Source: Cognatundibacterium jejuense (GTDB lineage: Bacteria > Pseudomonadota > Gammaproteobacteria > Burkholderiales > Burkholderiaceae_D). Taken from it: a stretch of DNA of 64,000 bases. Under the pieces are notes generated by a model, which saw only the letters and a list, made by a program, of their open reading frames with translations, was not told where the DNA came from and did no database searches. Position numbers and translations under genes: made by a program. Of the stretch, positions 20,308 to 32,723 are shown in pieces. Position 1 is the first letter of the stretch. Each line of letters begins with the position of its first letter. Location of the stretch: assembly GCF_014284255.1 (NCBI RefSeq), contig NZ_JACOFV010000001.1, positions 248,001 through 312,000 of the forward strand, in the 5' to 3' direction.

Positions 20308-20788
20308 TGAATTAAATTAGTCGTAAGCAACTTATGATCTGCATTTCGCGACACTGCTCATGCGATGTTGCTGTATATCAATATGTCACAGGGAATGTAA
20401 AATGAAAGTGGAGAAATGTTAATTCAGTGATTGTGCAATCATCTTTTGCAATTGCCAGTGCAAAAGGTCTATGCGGCTTTGATGGGGTAGTGTCGATGGT
20501 TGAAATGTAAAATTTGATTTGCTAACTTTGAAAGTAGCAAAAAAACGCTTGATTAAAACGTTGGTGATGGAATGCTTAAACAGCACGAAAAGAAGAAGTA
20601 GGCAAGTTTGTTCTGCGGCTGTGGTATGATTCACGGTTCAGCGTAATTTATGTGGTTTTCTGGCATAAATTATTTCATCTGGCATTCATCATCCAAATTA
20701 TTCCGGTTTGCATAGCAAAACAGCATTGATTTATCGTATTGGTGAGCCTGGACGGTCTTGTGGGCCATTAGATTCCTGGGAATAAGAC
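20308..20788. other. Divergent intergenic region before queE
   Basis: About 480 bp between the chemoreceptor and queE. It must hold both promoters. A TATGAT at 20626-20631 is a possible -10 element for queE, without a clear -35. I looked for a preQ1 riboswitch fold near queE and saw none. No RNA gene is evident. Confidence 0.4.
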
Positions 20789-21424
20789 GTGACCTATAGC
20801 GTCAAAGAAATTTTTTACACTTTGCAGGGCGAGGGCAATCATGCCGGGCGTCCGGCTGTGTTTTGCCGTTTTTCTGGTTGTAATTTATGGACTGGACGTG
20901 AAGAAGATCGTTCGTCGGCAGTGTGTCAGTTTTGTGATACCGATTTTGTAGGCACGGATGGTGAGGGTGGTGGCAAATTTAAGCAGGCGCAAGAGCTTGC
21001 GGCGACTATCAATGCTTTGTGGCCACAATCGTATCCTGCCAGTAAATACGTGGTATTCACTGGTGGTGAGCCGCTGTTGCAGTTGGATGCAGCGCTGATT
21101 GGTGCCATGCACGCTGTTGGCTTTGAAATTGCCATTGAAACGAATGGCACTTTGCCAGTACCTGAAGGGGTTGATTGGGTTTGCGTCAGTCCTAAGATGG
21201 GCTCGCAGCTTGTTGTGCACAAGGGTAATGAGATTAAAGTCGTTATCCCGCAATTTGGTCAGGATATGGCAGCATATGCTAATCTTGATTTTGAACATTA
21301 CTTTGTACAGGCAATGGATGGTCCTTTGAGGGATGATAATCTGCGTCGTGCAATTGACTTCTGTAAACAGCATCCACAATGGAAGCTGAGTTTGCAGACA
21401 CATAAACTTTTACAAATTCCGTAA
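20789..21424 (+). CDS. queE: 7-carboxy-7-deazaguanine synthase
   Basis: Radical SAM enzyme forming CDG from 6-carboxytetrahydropterin in queuosine synthesis. The 211-residue product starts at GTG 20789 (GGGAATAAGAC upstream) with YSVKEIFYTLQGEGNHAGRP. The iron-sulfur cysteines are Cys31, Cys46 and Cys49, so the spacing is C-x14-C-x2-C rather than the usual radical SAM C-x3-C-x2-C, a known QueE variation. FTGGEPLLQLD binds SAM; IAIETNGTLPVPEGVDWVCVSPK is typical. It is the first gene of queE-queD-tadA-ldcA. Confidence 0.96.
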   Translation: MTYSVKEIFYTLQGEGNHAGRPAVFCRFSGCNLWTGREEDRSSAVCQFCDTDFVGTDGEGGGKFKQAQELAATINALWPQSYPASKYVVFTGGEPLLQLDAALIGAMHAVGFEIAIETNGTLPVPEGVDWVCVSPKMGSQLVVHKGNEIKVVIPQFGQDMAAYANLDFEHYFVQAMDGPLRDDNLRRAIDFCKQHPQWKLSLQTHKLLQIP

Positions 21425-21431
21425 GCTTTTC

Positions 21432-22437
<1,006 letters not shown>

Positions 22438-22446
22438 GTTTTCTCC

Positions 22447-23373
22447 ATGCAAACCACGATTGCAACAGCAGCGACTCCTATTTCTCATTTAAAAATTGCC
22501 ATTGTTGCGCCAAGTGGTGCGCCTCTTGATGAAGATGCGGTCATCCGGGGCATCACTTTTTTGCGTCAATGTGGCCATCAGGTTCACAGTTATTATCACC
22601 CCGAAGAAAAATTTCAACGTTTTGCAGCCAGTGATCAACTGCGTGTTGAGCAGATGCATGCGGCCGCCTCAAATCCTGATGTGGATGTGGTGATCGCTTT
22701 GCGTGGTAGTTATGGCTTTTCACGCATACTCCCGTATTTGAATCTGGATTTATTGGCGAAGAGTGGGAAGAAATTTGTTGGTTATAGCGATTTCACATTA
22801 ATGCATCAGGCGATGTTGGCGCGCGGCGTGAAAAGTGTCGCAGGACCTATGCTGGGTGATTTTAGTCATTCTGATAATGTGTCCGACTATACGGTAAGCC
22901 AGTTTTTTGCCTGTTTATCTGGTACTCAACATAGCGTTGAATTTGTGAGTGAGGGTACGCCCGACCTGCAAATCCAAGGGCGTTTATGGGGCGGTAATCT
23001 GGCGATGTTGGTGCATACCCTGGGTACGCCATATTGGACGCAATTGGAAGACGGGCTTTTATTTCTGGAAGATATCGGTGAGCATCCTTACAGAGTAGAG
23101 CGCATGCTGTTGCAATTGCATTTTGCTGGTGTTCTGGCAAAACAGAAGGCAATCGTTCTTGGTGATTTTTCTGGTTATCGGTTGGCACCTCATGACAATG
23201 GCTACGACTTTGCTGAAATGTTAAAGTATGTACGCAGTATTCTTTCTATCCCGGTATTGACCGGTCTTCCATTTGGACATATTCGCGATCATGCCAGCCT
23301 GGTAGTTGGCAGTGATGTAACCCTGCAAGTTGAGCAAGAAAAAGCGACACTAACAATGCAATATTTATTTTGA
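22447..23373 (+). CDS. ldcA: Muramoyltetrapeptide (LD-)carboxypeptidase, S66 family
   Basis: Removes the terminal D-Ala from murein tetrapeptides during cell-wall recycling in the cytoplasm. The 308-residue protein shows the S66 features: KIAIVAPSGAP opening, ALRGSYGFSRILPYLNLDLL, the nucleophile region GYSDFTLMHQA, GRLWGGNLAML, the acidic residue in LEDIGEHPYRVERML, and the His in GLPFGHIRDHASL. No signal peptide. It is last in the que-tadA operon, 9 bp after tadA. Confidence 0.94.
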   Translation: MQTTIATAATPISHLKIAIVAPSGAPLDEDAVIRGITFLRQCGHQVHSYYHPEEKFQRFAASDQLRVEQMHAAASNPDVDVVIALRGSYGFSRILPYLNLDLLAKSGKKFVGYSDFTLMHQAMLARGVKSVAGPMLGDFSHSDNVSDYTVSQFFACLSGTQHSVEFVSEGTPDLQIQGRLWGGNLAMLVHTLGTPYWTQLEDGLLFLEDIGEHPYRVERMLLQLHFAGVLAKQKAIVLGDFSGYRLAPHDNGYDFAEMLKYVRSILSIPVLTGLPFGHIRDHASLVVGSDVTLQVEQEKATLTMQYLF

Positions 23374-23714
23374 ACTTTTTACTTGCTTGACTATCTCAGG
23401 CTGGTAACTCATGTTTGTTTGAGGGCATATGCAAAATCGTTGATATTTTGCATATGCCCTCAATGTTTATGATCAACAATTTTTTTGCTGGCGTTTGATG
23501 CTGTCACATGATTTTCTTGAAACAACTCTATACAAAGGGACGGTTGCTTTTCGATTAATGCCTCCCCTATGATATAAGCCCTTTATTGTGCCGCGCCGTT
23601 TTGCTTGTGTGCTATTCGAGATTGCAAAAAAACGCTCTTAATATCTGCTATTTATCTGCTATTTGCTCATTTTGTTGCAAAAAAATGAAATCTACTTTTT
23701 CTGAAAAAATAATC
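23374..23714. other. Intergenic region before the efflux operon
   Basis: About 340 bp. It holds the long perfect hairpin at 23421-23461 and must contain the efflux-operon promoter. The stretch 23586-23714 is an open frame upstream of the chosen start, rich in Cys and Leu and not resembling an adaptor protein. Confidence 0.5.
23421..23461. other. Perfect 17-bp inverted repeat
   Basis: GAGGGCATATGCAAAAT and its exact complement separated by seven bases (CGTTGAT). No T run follows on either strand, so it is not a standard terminator. It lies between ldcA and the MdtABC-like operon and could be a processing hairpin for ldcA mRNA or a protein-binding operator for the efflux genes. Confidence 0.7.
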
Positions 23715-25025
23715 ATGTCAGACTCTAATAATAAATTTTCTCGGGGCATGCGCTATGCCGTTACTGCGGTCGTGATTGCTGGAGTTGTATCAGGTATTTG
23801 GTGGATTACACATAAGCAGCCAGCCGCAGCTGGTGGTTGGCAGGGAAAAGGCGGGATGCCAGTCGCGGTTGGTATAGCAGCGGTAGTCAAACAAGATGCG
23901 CCTTTGCAAATGGCGGCTTTGGGCACAGTAAATTCAACTTACACAGTCACAGTTCGGAGTCGCGTGGATGGGCAGTTGGAAAAAGTTCATTTTGTTGAAG
24001 GGCAGTTGGTTAAGCAAGGGCAACTGCTTGCTGAGTTAGATGCGCGTCCATATCAGGCAGCGTTGATGCAGGCAGAGGGACAGTTGCTGCGTGATCAGGC
24101 TTTATTGAAAAATGCCCAATTGGATTTGCAACGTTATCGTCAGTTATTGGCGCAAAATTCGATCGCTAAGCAACAGGTCGATACGCAAGAAGCCTTGGAG
24201 CAGCAATATCAGGGGACGGTCAAAAATGACCAGGGTATTGTCGAAAATGCTAAATTGCAATTAAGTTATAGCCGCATTACCGCGCCCGTAACTGGCCGCG
24301 TTGGTTTGCGCCAGGTGGATCCCGGCAATATTGTTCATTCTAGTGACGCGAATGGCGTGGTTGTGATCACACAAATCGATCCTATCAATGTTTTGTTCTC
24401 AGTCCCAGAAACAAGCCTGAGCAATGTTCTGGCTGCTTCACAAGAGGCAAATGGGCAATTGAAAGTGGAAGTATGGGACAGAGACAATAAACACAAAATT
24501 GCTGAAGGAATGTTATTAGCGATCGATAATCAGCTTAATACTGCAACTGGCACAGTGAATCTGAAGGCGAAATTTTCAAATGAAAAACAAAGCCTGTTTC
24601 CAAATCAGTTTGTCAATGTGCATTTGCAGTTAGGCGCCAGAACAAACGTTCTTACAGTGCCAACGCCGGCAATACAACTTGGTAAAGTTGGTAGCTATGT
24701 TTATATCGTCAACGAAGATTCCACAGTGAGTATAAGTAAAGTTGTTTCTGGCCCTGTGTCAGGTGACAACACGATTATCGAAAGCGGTTTACAGGCAGGT
24801 CAAAAAGTCGTAACCGACGGTTTGGATAAACTGCGAGAAGGCGCCAAAGTGAAGCTGGTTGACCGTAATGCCAAGCCTGATGCGGGTGGCGACGATGCAT
24901 CGCGGGGGCATGGGAAGAATCGTAAAGGTGGAGCGAACGCCACTGGCAGTTCCTCTGCATCGGCTTCAGTACCTGCGGCATCCCACGCAGTATCTCAGTC
25001 AACATCAGCCCCAGTCACAAATTAA
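23715..25025 (+). CDS. mdtA: RND efflux periplasmic adaptor (MdtA-like)
   Basis: Membrane-fusion protein linking the inner-membrane RND pumps to the outer-membrane channel. The 436-residue product has an N-terminal membrane anchor (residues about 12-30), the lipoyl half-motifs around VRSRVDGQLEKVHFVEGQLV and ITAPVTGRVGLRQVDPG, a helical hairpin between them, and beta-barrel and proximal domains. The tail from about 395 is a low-complexity Ala/Ser/Gly extension. The start at 23715 gives a sensible N-terminus; ATG 23685 is an alternative. It overlaps nothing and precedes the pump gene by 15 bp. Confidence 0.93.
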   Translation: MSDSNNKFSRGMRYAVTAVVIAGVVSGIWWITHKQPAAAGGWQGKGGMPVAVGIAAVVKQDAPLQMAALGTVNSTYTVTVRSRVDGQLEKVHFVEGQLVKQGQLLAELDARPYQAALMQAEGQLLRDQALLKNAQLDLQRYRQLLAQNSIAKQQVDTQEALEQQYQGTVKNDQGIVENAKLQLSYSRITAPVTGRVGLRQVDPGNIVHSSDANGVVVITQIDPINVLFSVPETSLSNVLAASQEANGQLKVEVWDRDNKHKIAEGMLLAIDNQLNTATGTVNLKAKFSNEKQSLFPNQFVNVHLQLGARTNVLTVPTPAIQLGKVGSYVYIVNEDSTVSISKVVSGPVSGDNTIIESGLQAGQKVVTDGLDKLREGAKVKLVDRNAKPDAGGDDASRGHGKNRKGGANATGSSSASASVPAASHAVSQSTSAPVTN

Positions 25026-25040
25026 ACGCAAGGAAATTGC

Positions 25041-28000
25041 ATGAATCCTTCTCGCCCGTTTATTTTGCGGCCAGTCGCGACCACTTTATTGATGATCGCG
25101 ATTATGCTCACAGGCTTGCTGGCTTGGCGTCTGTTGCCGGTCTCAGCACTTCCCGAAGTTGATTATCCGACGATCCAGGTTGTCACTCTGTATCCAGGAG
25201 CCAGCCCTGATGTGATTACTTCTTCGGTCACCGCACCTCTGGAGCGACAATTCGGTCAGATGCCTGGTTTGTCGCAAATGTCATCGTCCAGCTCCGGTGG
25301 CGCCTCAGTCATTACTTTGCAATTTAGTCTGGATCAGACACTGGATGTGGCGGAACAAGAAGTCCAGGCAGCCATCAATGCCGCAAGTAATTTGTTGCCG
25401 AACGATTTACCGAATCCACCGCTTTACAATAAGGTTAATCCGGCAGATACGCCTATCATGGCGATTTCTATCAGTTCGCCGACACTGCCTTTGACTAAAG
25501 TTGAGGATTTGGTGGATACGCGTCTGGCTCAGAAAATTTCACAGGTACCTGGTGTTGGTTTAGTGAGTATCAGTGGTGGTCAGCGGCCAGCGGTGCGGGT
25601 GCAGACAAATACGCAGGCTCTGGCATATCGTGGATTAACTCTGGAAGACATTCGTACCGCAATCTCGAATGCTAACGTCAATCAGGCCAAAGGTAGTTTC
25701 GATGGTCCGTTGCAAGCCTCGACTGTGGATGGTAACGATCAGTTGAAGTCGGCGGAAGAGTATAAAGATGTCGTCGTGGCTTACCAGAATGGTTCCCCAG
25801 TGAGATTGCGCGATGTGGCAAAGGTGGTGGAGTCAGCAGAAAACGTTCACCTCGCAGCATGGGCGGGTGCGACACCAGCGATCATTTTGAATATCCAACG
25901 TCAACCAGGTGCTAACGTTATTAAAGTAACGGATAAGATCAAGGCCTTATTACCTCAGTTGAAAGCTGGTATGCCTGGTGCTGTCGATGTCGAAGTACTG
26001 ACCGATCGCACGCTCACGATACGCGCATCGGTTGAAGACGTGGAATTTGAATTGATGCTATCGGTCGCTCTGGTCGTCATGGTGATTTATATTTTCTTGC
26101 GCAATATTCCTGCAACGATTATTCCTGCCGTTGCTGTACCGCTGTCACTGGTAGGGACGTTTGGAGTAATGTACCTGACTGGTTTCTCGATCAATAATCT
26201 GACCTTGATGGCATTGACGATTGCGACTGGTTTTGTGGTCGATGATGCAATTGTGATGATTGAAAACATCGCCCGTTACATCGAAGAGGGTGAAGAACCG
26301 ATGGCGGCCGCTTTGAAAGGCTCTAAGCAAATTGGTTTTACGATTATTTCTCTGACGTTTTCGCTGATTGCCGTGCTTATTCCTCTCTTGTTTATGGGGG
26401 ATGTGGTAGGGCGTTTGTTCCGTGAATTTGCGATTACTTTGGCAGTGTCGATTTTGATTTCAGCGTTCATTTCTTTGACGCTCACGCCGATGATGTGCGC
26501 ACGTTTGCTCAAGCATGTACCGGAAGAAAAACAGGGACGTTTTTACCATGCAAGCGGACAGTTTTTCGATAACATCATTGCGTACTACGGCAAAATGTTG
26601 CAGTGGGTATTGAATCGTCAAGCGTTGACCTTGTTGGTAGCGTTGGGCACCTTGGTATTGACAGCAGTATTGTACATATGGGTACCTAAAGGTTTCTTCC
26701 CGCTCCAAGATACCGGTGCGATTCAAGGTATCAGTGAAGCTTCGCAATCCATTTCCTTCCCTGCCATGGCAGTGCAGCAAGAGGCTTTGGCAAAGAAAAT
26801 TCTGCAAGATCCAGCGGTGGAGAGTTTGTCGTCTTTTATTGGTGTTGATGGTGCAAATGCCTCTTTGAATAGTGGTCGTTTGCTGATCAATCTGAAACCG
26901 AAAGAAAGCCGTGACAATATCCGGACTGTCAATGACAGGTTGCAAAAAGTAGTAAGTGACATACCAGGCATGTCTTTGTATTTGCAACCAGTACAAGACT
27001 TGAGTATTGATGCACGGGTTAGCAGGACGCAGTACCAATTCACCTTACAAGCAACGAACCCAGAAGATTTATCCACCTGGACACCGAAACTCATTGAAAC
27101 TTTGCAGAAATTGCCAGCTTTGGCAGATGTCGCCAGCGATTTGCAAGACAAGGGTTTGCAAGCCTATGTGAAGATCAACCGTGACACGGCTTCACGTTTA
27201 GGTGTGACGACGGCAGCGATTGATAATGCTTTGTATGACGCTTTTGGTCAGCGCTTGATTTCAACGATCTTCACCCAGACCAATCAATATCGGGTCGTAT
27301 TGGAGGCTGATCCTGCCGCGCAAAAAGGTCCTTTGTCATTGAAAGGGATTTACGTTCCGACCTTGGCCGGTGGCCCGGTACCTTTGGATGCAGTCGCGAC
27401 CATCGAGCAGCGTTCAGCATCATTAACAATCAATCATTTGGGACAATTCCCAACCGCAACCATTTCGTTCAATCTGGCGAAAGACGCATCTCTGGGCGAA
27501 GCTGTTGAAGCTATTCATCAGGCTGAGGCGCAGTTGGGAATGCCGGCGAGTATAGAAACGCGCTTCCAGGGTGCTGCGATGGCGTTCCAGGCTTCGCTTA
27601 GCAATACGCTATGGTTGATTCTGGCGGCGATTATCACCATGTATATCGTGCTGGGTGTTCTGTATGAAAGCTACATTCATCCAATTACGATTTTGTCGAC
27701 CTTACCTTCCGCCGGTATTGGGGCATTGCTAGCCTTGTTGGTCAGTGGTACTGAACTGAGTGTGATTGCCATTATTGGTATTATTTTGTTGATTGGTATC
27801 GTGAAGAAAAACGCGATTATGATGATCGACTTTGCTCTGGAAGCTGAGCGTGATCATGGTCTGGCACCGCGGGAGGCAATCTATCAGGCTTGCTTATTGC
27901 GTTTCAGACCAATTCTGATGACGACGATGGCAGCATTGCTTGGTGCCTTACCACTGATGTTGGGTGGCGATATGGGGTCTGAATTGCGTGCGCCACTGGG

Positions 28001-28142
28001 CATCACAATGGTTGGTGGTTTGATGGTGAGTCAGGTGCTGACCTTATTTACGACACCGGTTATTTACCTGGCATTTGATCGTCTGGCGCGTCGGTTTGGT
28101 AAGGTCTCCACACCTGTTGTTGGTGATGAGGTCGAAGTATGA
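25041..28142 (+). CDS. mdtB: RND multidrug efflux transporter subunit MdtB-like
   Basis: A 1033-residue inner-membrane proton-driven pump of the HAE1-RND family with 12 membrane segments and two large periplasmic loops. Visible landmarks: [17 protein letters not shown] start, [18 protein letters not shown], the TM4 proton-relay region ([20 protein letters not shown]), and the second-half [18 protein letters not shown] and [19 protein letters not shown]. The GFVVDD pair of aspartates is intact. It heads a pair of RND genes, the MdtB/MdtC heteromeric type, overlapping the next gene by 4 bp. Confidence 0.95.
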   Translation: MNPSRPFILRPVATTLLMIAIMLTGLLAWRLLPVSALPEVDYPTIQVVTLYPGASPDVITSSVTAPLERQFGQMPGLSQMSSSSSGGASVITLQFSLDQTLDVAEQEVQAAINAASNLLPNDLPNPPLYNKVNPADTPIMAISISSPTLPLTKVEDLVDTRLAQKISQVPGVGLVSISGGQRPAVRVQTNTQALAYRGLTLEDIRTAISNANVNQAKGSFDGPLQASTVDGNDQLKSAEEYKDVVVAYQNGSPVRLRDVAKVVESAENVHLAAWAGATPAIILNIQRQPGANVIKVTDKIKALLPQLKAGMPGAVDVEVLTDRTLTIRASVEDVEFELMLSVALVVMVIYIFLRNIPATIIPAVAVPLSLVGTFGVMYLTGFSINNLTLMALTIATGFVVDDAIVMIENIARYIEEGEEPMAAALKGSKQIGFTIISLTFSLIAVLIPLLFMGDVVGRLFREFAITLAVSILISAFISLTLTPMMCARLLKHVPEEKQGRFYHASGQFFDNIIAYYGKMLQWVLNRQALTLLVALGTLVLTAVLYIWVPKGFFPLQDTGAIQGISEASQSISFPAMAVQQEALAKKILQDPAVESLSSFIGVDGANASLNSGRLLINLKPKESRDNIRTVNDRLQKVVSDIPGMSLYLQPVQDLSIDARVSRTQYQFTLQATNPEDLSTWTPKLIETLQKLPALADVASDLQDKGLQAYVKINRDTASRLGVTTAAIDNALYDAFGQRLISTIFTQTNQYRVVLEADPAAQKGPLSLKGIYVPTLAGGPVPLDAVATIEQRSASLTINHLGQFPTATISFNLAKDASLGEAVEAIHQAEAQLGMPASIETRFQGAAMAFQASLSNTLWLILAAIITMYIVLGVLYESYIHPITILSTLPSAGIGALLALLVSGTELSVIAIIGIILLIGIVKKNAIMMIDFALEAERDHGLAPREAIYQACLLRFRPILMTTMAALLGALPLMLGGDMGSELRAPLGITMVGGLMVSQVLTLFTTPVIYLAFDRLARRFGKVSTPVVGDEVEV

Positions 28143-31100
28143 TGTCCTCAGGACCGTTTATCCGACGTCCGATTGCCACCACGCTATTGACCTTGGCGAT
28201 TTTTTTGGCGGGGATGCTGGCATTCAGATTGCTGCCGGTTTCTCCTTTGCCGCAAGTTGATTTTCCAACGATTTCAGTAAATGCGCGGCTCCCCGGTGCC
28301 AGCCCGGAGACCATGGCAGCAACTGTGGCGACGCCGTTAGAGCGTGCTTTAGGGCGGATCGCGGGTGTAACCGAAATTACCTCCTCTAGTTCCCTTGGCT
28401 CGGCGAACATTACCCTGCAATTTGATTTGGACCGTGACATCAACGGCGCGGCACGTGACGTGCAAGCGGCGATTAATGCTGCACGTTCTTTGCTGCCAAC
28501 TGGCATGCCAGCCAACCCAACGTACCGTAAAGTCAATCCGGCTGATGCACCGATTATGATTATTGCACTGACGTCCGATTCTTTGACTCGAGGTCAGATG
28601 TATGACGCAGCCGATACGATCCTCGGTCAAAAGTTAGCGCAGGTGAGCGGTATTGGTAACGTGATTGTCGGAGGTGGTTCGCAACCAGCAGTGCGGGTGG
28701 CAGTCAATCCTTTGCAATTGAATCACTACGGTATAGGCATGGAGACGGTACGCGCAGCGATTACCACCACCAACGCCAATCGCCCAAAAGGTTTTATTGA
28801 AGATGAAACCCATCATTGGCAGGTGCAGGCGAATGACCAGGCAAAATTAGCGAAGGATTATTTGCCATTAATAGTGAGTTATAGCAAGGGTAATCCAGTT
28901 CGTATTTCCGATATTGCTGCCGTCAATGACTCTGTGTTGGACGTCAGAAATGCCGGTCTCTATGGTAAGCAACCAGCGGTTATGCTGATCTTGTTCCGTC
29001 AGCCTGGCGCGAATATTATCGAGACCGTTGATCGTGTTAGTGCTTTACTTCCTAGTTTGAAAGCGTCTATTCCTGCCGCGATCAACATGGATGTGGTGAT
29101 GGATCGAACACCGACGATTCGTGCCTCCTTGTTTGAGGTGGAGCGGTCACTGGTGATTTCTATTGGCTTGGTAATTCTGGTGGTATTTCTGTTTTTACGA
29201 AATGGAAGAGCTACAGCGATTCCGGCAATTACTGTCCCCGTGTCTTTGGTTGGTACGTTTGCAGTCATGTATGTGGCTGGGTTCTCGCTGAATAATCTGA
29301 GCTTAATGGCGCTGACCATTGCGACCGGATTTGTGGTCGACGACACGATCGTTGTTCTCGAGAATATTAGCCGTCATATCGAAAATGGTATGAGTCCATT
29401 TAATGCCGCCATTAAAGGTGCGAAAGAAGTCGGTTTTACGGTATTGTCGATGAGCATTTCGCTCATTGCTGTCTTTATTCCTATTTTGCTGATGGGTGGC
29501 ATTATCGGTCGCTTGTTCCGCGAGTTTGCGGTGACTTTGTCGGTGGCGATTCTGGTGTCGCTCATTGTTTCTTTGACGACGACACCAATGTTGAGTGCAC
29601 TTTGGCTCAAACCGCATAGTGAAGCGAAACACGGAAAACTATTTCAGTTTAGTGAGCGCGTGTTTGAGTGGATGTTATCGGTGTACCACCGTTCCTTGAA
29701 TTGGGCGCTAAAGCACGGTCCCATTATGATGGTGCTCTTGTTTGCCACGATTGCGTTGAACGTTTACCTTTACATTATTGTGCCTAAAGGTTTTTTTCCT
29801 CAGCAAGATACCGGGCGCCTTAGCGGTATGATACAAGCGGATCAAAGTATTTCGTTTCAGGCTATGCAGCTCAAGTTGAAACGTTTTATTGATGTCGTTG
29901 GTGCTGACCCTGCGGTTGATAAAGTCATCGGATTTACCGGTGGTGGACAAAGAAATACGGCAAATATGTTTGTTGCGCTAAAACCGCTGACCCAGAGAAG
30001 GGAAACGGCAGACCAGGTGATTGCGCGTTTGCGTAAGACTTTATCGAAAGAGCCTGGTGCGAGTTTGTTTTTGCAGTCGGTACAAGATATTCGTATTGGT
30101 GGTCGTGCCAGCAATGCGCAGTATCAATATACTTTGCAAGGTGACAGCCTGGATGAACTTCGGTTGTGGGCGCCAAAAGTAGAAGCGGCGATGCGCAAGT
30201 TGCCGATGTTGGCCGATGTGAATACCGATCAGCAAACGAAAGGTTTGCAAACGAGTTTGGTGTTTGATCGTGATGCCATGGCACGTCTGGGACTAACGCA
30301 AAATCAGGTTGATTCTGTACTCAATGATGCTTTCGGTCAGCGTCAAGTGTCGACGATTTACAATGCGCTGAATCAATATCACGTGGTGCTGGAAGTGGCA
30401 CCCGAATATTGGCAAAATTCAGAAGGTCTCAAAAGCATTTATATGCAGACACCGGGTGGTCAACCGATTCCGATTTCCGCGTTTGCACGTTGGGAACCAA
30501 CCACGACTTCACTAGCTGTTAATCATCAAAGTCAGTTTGCTGCGACAACCATTTCATTTAATCTGCCGCCCGGAACTTCTTTGTCAGATGCGACCAAGAC
30601 AATTGACGGTGCACTGGCAGAAATAGGCTTGCCAACCTCAGTGCAAGGTAGTTTTCAGGGGAGTGCTAAAGGCTTTCAAGATTCACTCAGCAGTCAGCCA
30701 TTCTTGATTTTGACTGCCCTGGTTGCCGTCTACATCGTGCTTGGCATGTTGTACGAAAGTGTCGTGCATCCGTTAACGATCTTGTCGACCTTGCCTTCTG
30801 CAGGTGTTGGTGCGCTGCTGGCTTTGATGGCAGTCGATTCAGAATTTAATATTATCGCTTTGATCGGTATTTTGCTTTTGATTGGTATTGTTAAAAAGAA
30901 TGCGATCATGATGATCGATGTCGCCTTGACTGCGGAACGCGAACAGAAATTACCTCCTGAGGAAGCAATCCTGCAAGCTTGTTTATTGCGCTTCAGGCCA
31001 ATTATGATGACAACACTTGCGGCATTGTTTGGCGCTCTGCCGCTTGCATTGGGGCATGGTGACGGTTCAGAAATGCGTACACCTTTAGGCATCTCAATCG

Positions 31101-31231
31101 TCGGCGGTTTGATCCTGAGCCAATTGCTGACTTTGTACACGACGCCGGTAGTTTATCTGTATTTAGATCGCTTCCGTCTCTGGTGTTTGTCTTTCCGTCG
31201 CGGCGGGCAAGTCGCTATTGAAAAATATTAG
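28139..31231 (+). CDS. mdtC: RND multidrug efflux transporter subunit MdtC-like
   Basis: Second RND subunit, 1030 residues, related throughout to Mdt[21 protein letters not shown] start, [20 protein letters not shown] with the TM4 aspartate pair, and [20 protein letters not shown]. In E. coli, MdtB and MdtC assemble as a 2:1 heterotrimer with different roles in proton transport and substrate binding. The start overlaps the mdtB stop (ATGATG), implying coupled translation. No BaeSR-type regulator is adjacent. Confidence 0.95.
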   Translation: MMSSGPFIRRPIATTLLTLAIFLAGMLAFRLLPVSPLPQVDFPTISVNARLPGASPETMAATVATPLERALGRIAGVTEITSSSSLGSANITLQFDLDRDINGAARDVQAAINAARSLLPTGMPANPTYRKVNPADAPIMIIALTSDSLTRGQMYDAADTILGQKLAQVSGIGNVIVGGGSQPAVRVAVNPLQLNHYGIGMETVRAAITTTNANRPKGFIEDETHHWQVQANDQAKLAKDYLPLIVSYSKGNPVRISDIAAVNDSVLDVRNAGLYGKQPAVMLILFRQPGANIIETVDRVSALLPSLKASIPAAINMDVVMDRTPTIRASLFEVERSLVISIGLVILVVFLFLRNGRATAIPAITVPVSLVGTFAVMYVAGFSLNNLSLMALTIATGFVVDDTIVVLENISRHIENGMSPFNAAIKGAKEVGFTVLSMSISLIAVFIPILLMGGIIGRLFREFAVTLSVAILVSLIVSLTTTPMLSALWLKPHSEAKHGKLFQFSERVFEWMLSVYHRSLNWALKHGPIMMVLLFATIALNVYLYIIVPKGFFPQQDTGRLSGMIQADQSISFQAMQLKLKRFIDVVGADPAVDKVIGFTGGGQRNTANMFVALKPLTQRRETADQVIARLRKTLSKEPGASLFLQSVQDIRIGGRASNAQYQYTLQGDSLDELRLWAPKVEAAMRKLPMLADVNTDQQTKGLQTSLVFDRDAMARLGLTQNQVDSVLNDAFGQRQVSTIYNALNQYHVVLEVAPEYWQNSEGLKSIYMQTPGGQPIPISAFARWEPTTTSLAVNHQSQFAATTISFNLPPGTSLSDATKTIDGALAEIGLPTSVQGSFQGSAKGFQDSLSSQPFLILTALVAVYIVLGMLYESVVHPLTILSTLPSAGVGALLALMAVDSEFNIIALIGILLLIGIVKKNAIMMIDVALTAEREQKLPPEEAILQACLLRFRPIMMTTLAALFGALPLALGHGDGSEMRTPLGISIVGGLILSQLLTLYTTPVVYLYLDRFRLWCLSFRRGGQVAIEKY

Positions 31232-31242
31232 GATTTATTGCT

Positions 31243-32640
31243 ATGTCGAAAAAAATGTTTAGAACAATGTGTAAACCTAAATTGATGGTCAGTCTGTTAG
31301 CGCTTGGTTTGTCAGCATGTGCAATTGGTCCTGATTACGTCAAGCCTAAAATCGATACACCCGCAAGTTTCAAAGAAGATGGCCGTTGGAAAACCGCGCA
31401 ACCGATGGATGCTAGCCCACGTGATGCGTGGTGGGAGGTATATCAGGATGAGCAACTCAATAATCTGGTCAAGATTTTAAATGAACAAAGTCCGGGTATT
31501 GCTCAAGCTGAAGCACAATATCGTCAGACCAAAGAGTTGTTGAATCAGGCTGAGTCAAGTTTATTTCCGCAAATCACTGGTAATGCCGGGGCAAAGCGCG
31601 GCGTCAATGCTGGCGATGCCCCAGTGACAAAACAGTATTCAGTTGGCGTTGCGGCAAGCTGGCAAATTGATCTCTGGGGTAGTGTGCGACGCGCAATTGA
31701 GGCTGGTCAGGCCAAAGAAGAGGGGAGCGTCGCGCAATTGGCAGCGATTAAATTAAGCAGTCAGGCGCAATTAGTGACGGCCTATTTGCAGTTAGTGGTT
31801 GCCGATGTTCAGTTGAAGCAATTGCGCGACAGTGAAAACGCATTGAAAGAGACGCTGACTTTGACCAGTAATCAGTTTAAGGCTGGAATCGTTTCTGATG
31901 CCAACGTTGCGTTGGCAGAAAGCCAGTTAAAGACCGCGCGAGCAGCAACGATAGACAAGCAACTCACGCGCGCACAGTTGGAACATGCAATTGCCGCTGC
32001 CCTAGGTAAGCCTCCAGCAAGCTTCGCATTGGATGTATCGAAGTCGACACCGCATTTACCCCAATTGCCGTCGGTGCTGCCATCTCAGCTTTTGGAGCGT
32101 CGCCCGGATATTGCAGTCGCTGAACGTAACATGGCAGTTTCAAATGCGCAAATTGGTATTGCGAAGGCAGCTTATTTCCCCACCATTAGCTTATCTGCCA
32201 GTGGCGGCTATAACGGCAATGCATTTTCTGATTTGATTAGCGCTCCCAATCGTATCTGGTCCTTGGGGCCGCAATTGGTTGGTAACATTTTTGATGCAGG
32301 TGCCACCAAGTCTAAGACGGCGCAAGCAGTGGCGGTCTATGATCAAAGTGTTGCCAGTTATAAGCAAACCGTATTGACCGCGTTTCAGAACGTCGAAGAC
32401 GGTCTGGTAGCCCAGAGTTTGCTTGAGCAGGAAGAGCGTTTGCAAAACGAGGCGTTGCTTGCAGCGCAACGCTCTGAGCTGATTACCAAAAACCAATATG
32501 CCGCGGGGACTGTGAGTTACATCAACGTTTTGACAGCGCAAACCACACGTATCAACGCTGAAGCAAATTTGTGGAACGTCAGAAATCGTCAGTACGCTAA
32601 CAGCGTCGCATTCATTGCTGCAATCGGTGGCAGCTGGTAA
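31243..32640 (+). CDS. Outer-membrane efflux lipoprotein, NodT/OprM family
   Basis: A 465-residue TolC-like channel completing the tripartite pump. Residues 1-25 are a lipoprotein signal with lipobox LSAC and acylated Cys26, followed by AIGPDYVKPKIDTPASF, the family's hallmark start. Two outer-membrane efflux repeats follow (AEAQYRQTKELLNQAESSLF PQ-type; AERNMAVSNAQIGIAKAAYF). It lies 11 bp after mdtC, so all four genes appear to be one operon ending at the terminator at 32661. Confidence 0.95.
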   Translation: MSKKMFRTMCKPKLMVSLLALGLSACAIGPDYVKPKIDTPASFKEDGRWKTAQPMDASPRDAWWEVYQDEQLNNLVKILNEQSPGIAQAEAQYRQTKELLNQAESSLFPQITGNAGAKRGVNAGDAPVTKQYSVGVAASWQIDLWGSVRRAIEAGQAKEEGSVAQLAAIKLSSQAQLVTAYLQLVVADVQLKQLRDSENALKETLTLTSNQFKAGIVSDANVALAESQLKTARAATIDKQLTRAQLEHAIAAALGKPPASFALDVSKSTPHLPQLPSVLPSQLLERRPDIAVAERNMAVSNAQIGIAKAAYFPTISLSASGGYNGNAFSDLISAPNRIWSLGPQLVGNIFDAGATKSKTAQAVAVYDQSVASYKQTVLTAFQNVEDGLVAQSLLEQEERLQNEALLAAQRSELITKNQYAAGTVSYINVLTAQTTRINAEANLWNVRNRQYANSVAFIAAIGGSW

Positions 32641-32660
32641 TCCTGAAGTTGAACTGTATT

Positions 32661-32699
32661 AAAAAGCCGCTTGCATTTTATCTGCAAGCGGCTTTTTTA
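32661..32699. terminator. Bidirectional terminator
   Basis: AAAAAGCCGCTTGCA / TGCAAGCGGCTTTTT with a 7-base loop and T runs readable on both strands. It lies between the convergent efflux operon and the MFS transporter. Confidence 0.9.
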
Positions 32700-32723
32700 T
32701 TGAGGCTAAATTACTTTGCGGGA

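Noticed and set aside
20640..20788. preQ1 riboswitch before queE
   Set aside because: I looked for the compact preQ1-I or larger preQ1-II/III folds next to the GTG start and found no matching conserved core.
23586..23714. N-terminal extension of the RND adaptor
   Set aside because: The extra residues are Cys- and Leu-rich and unlike any adaptor start, so translation from 23715 (or 23685) is more plausible.
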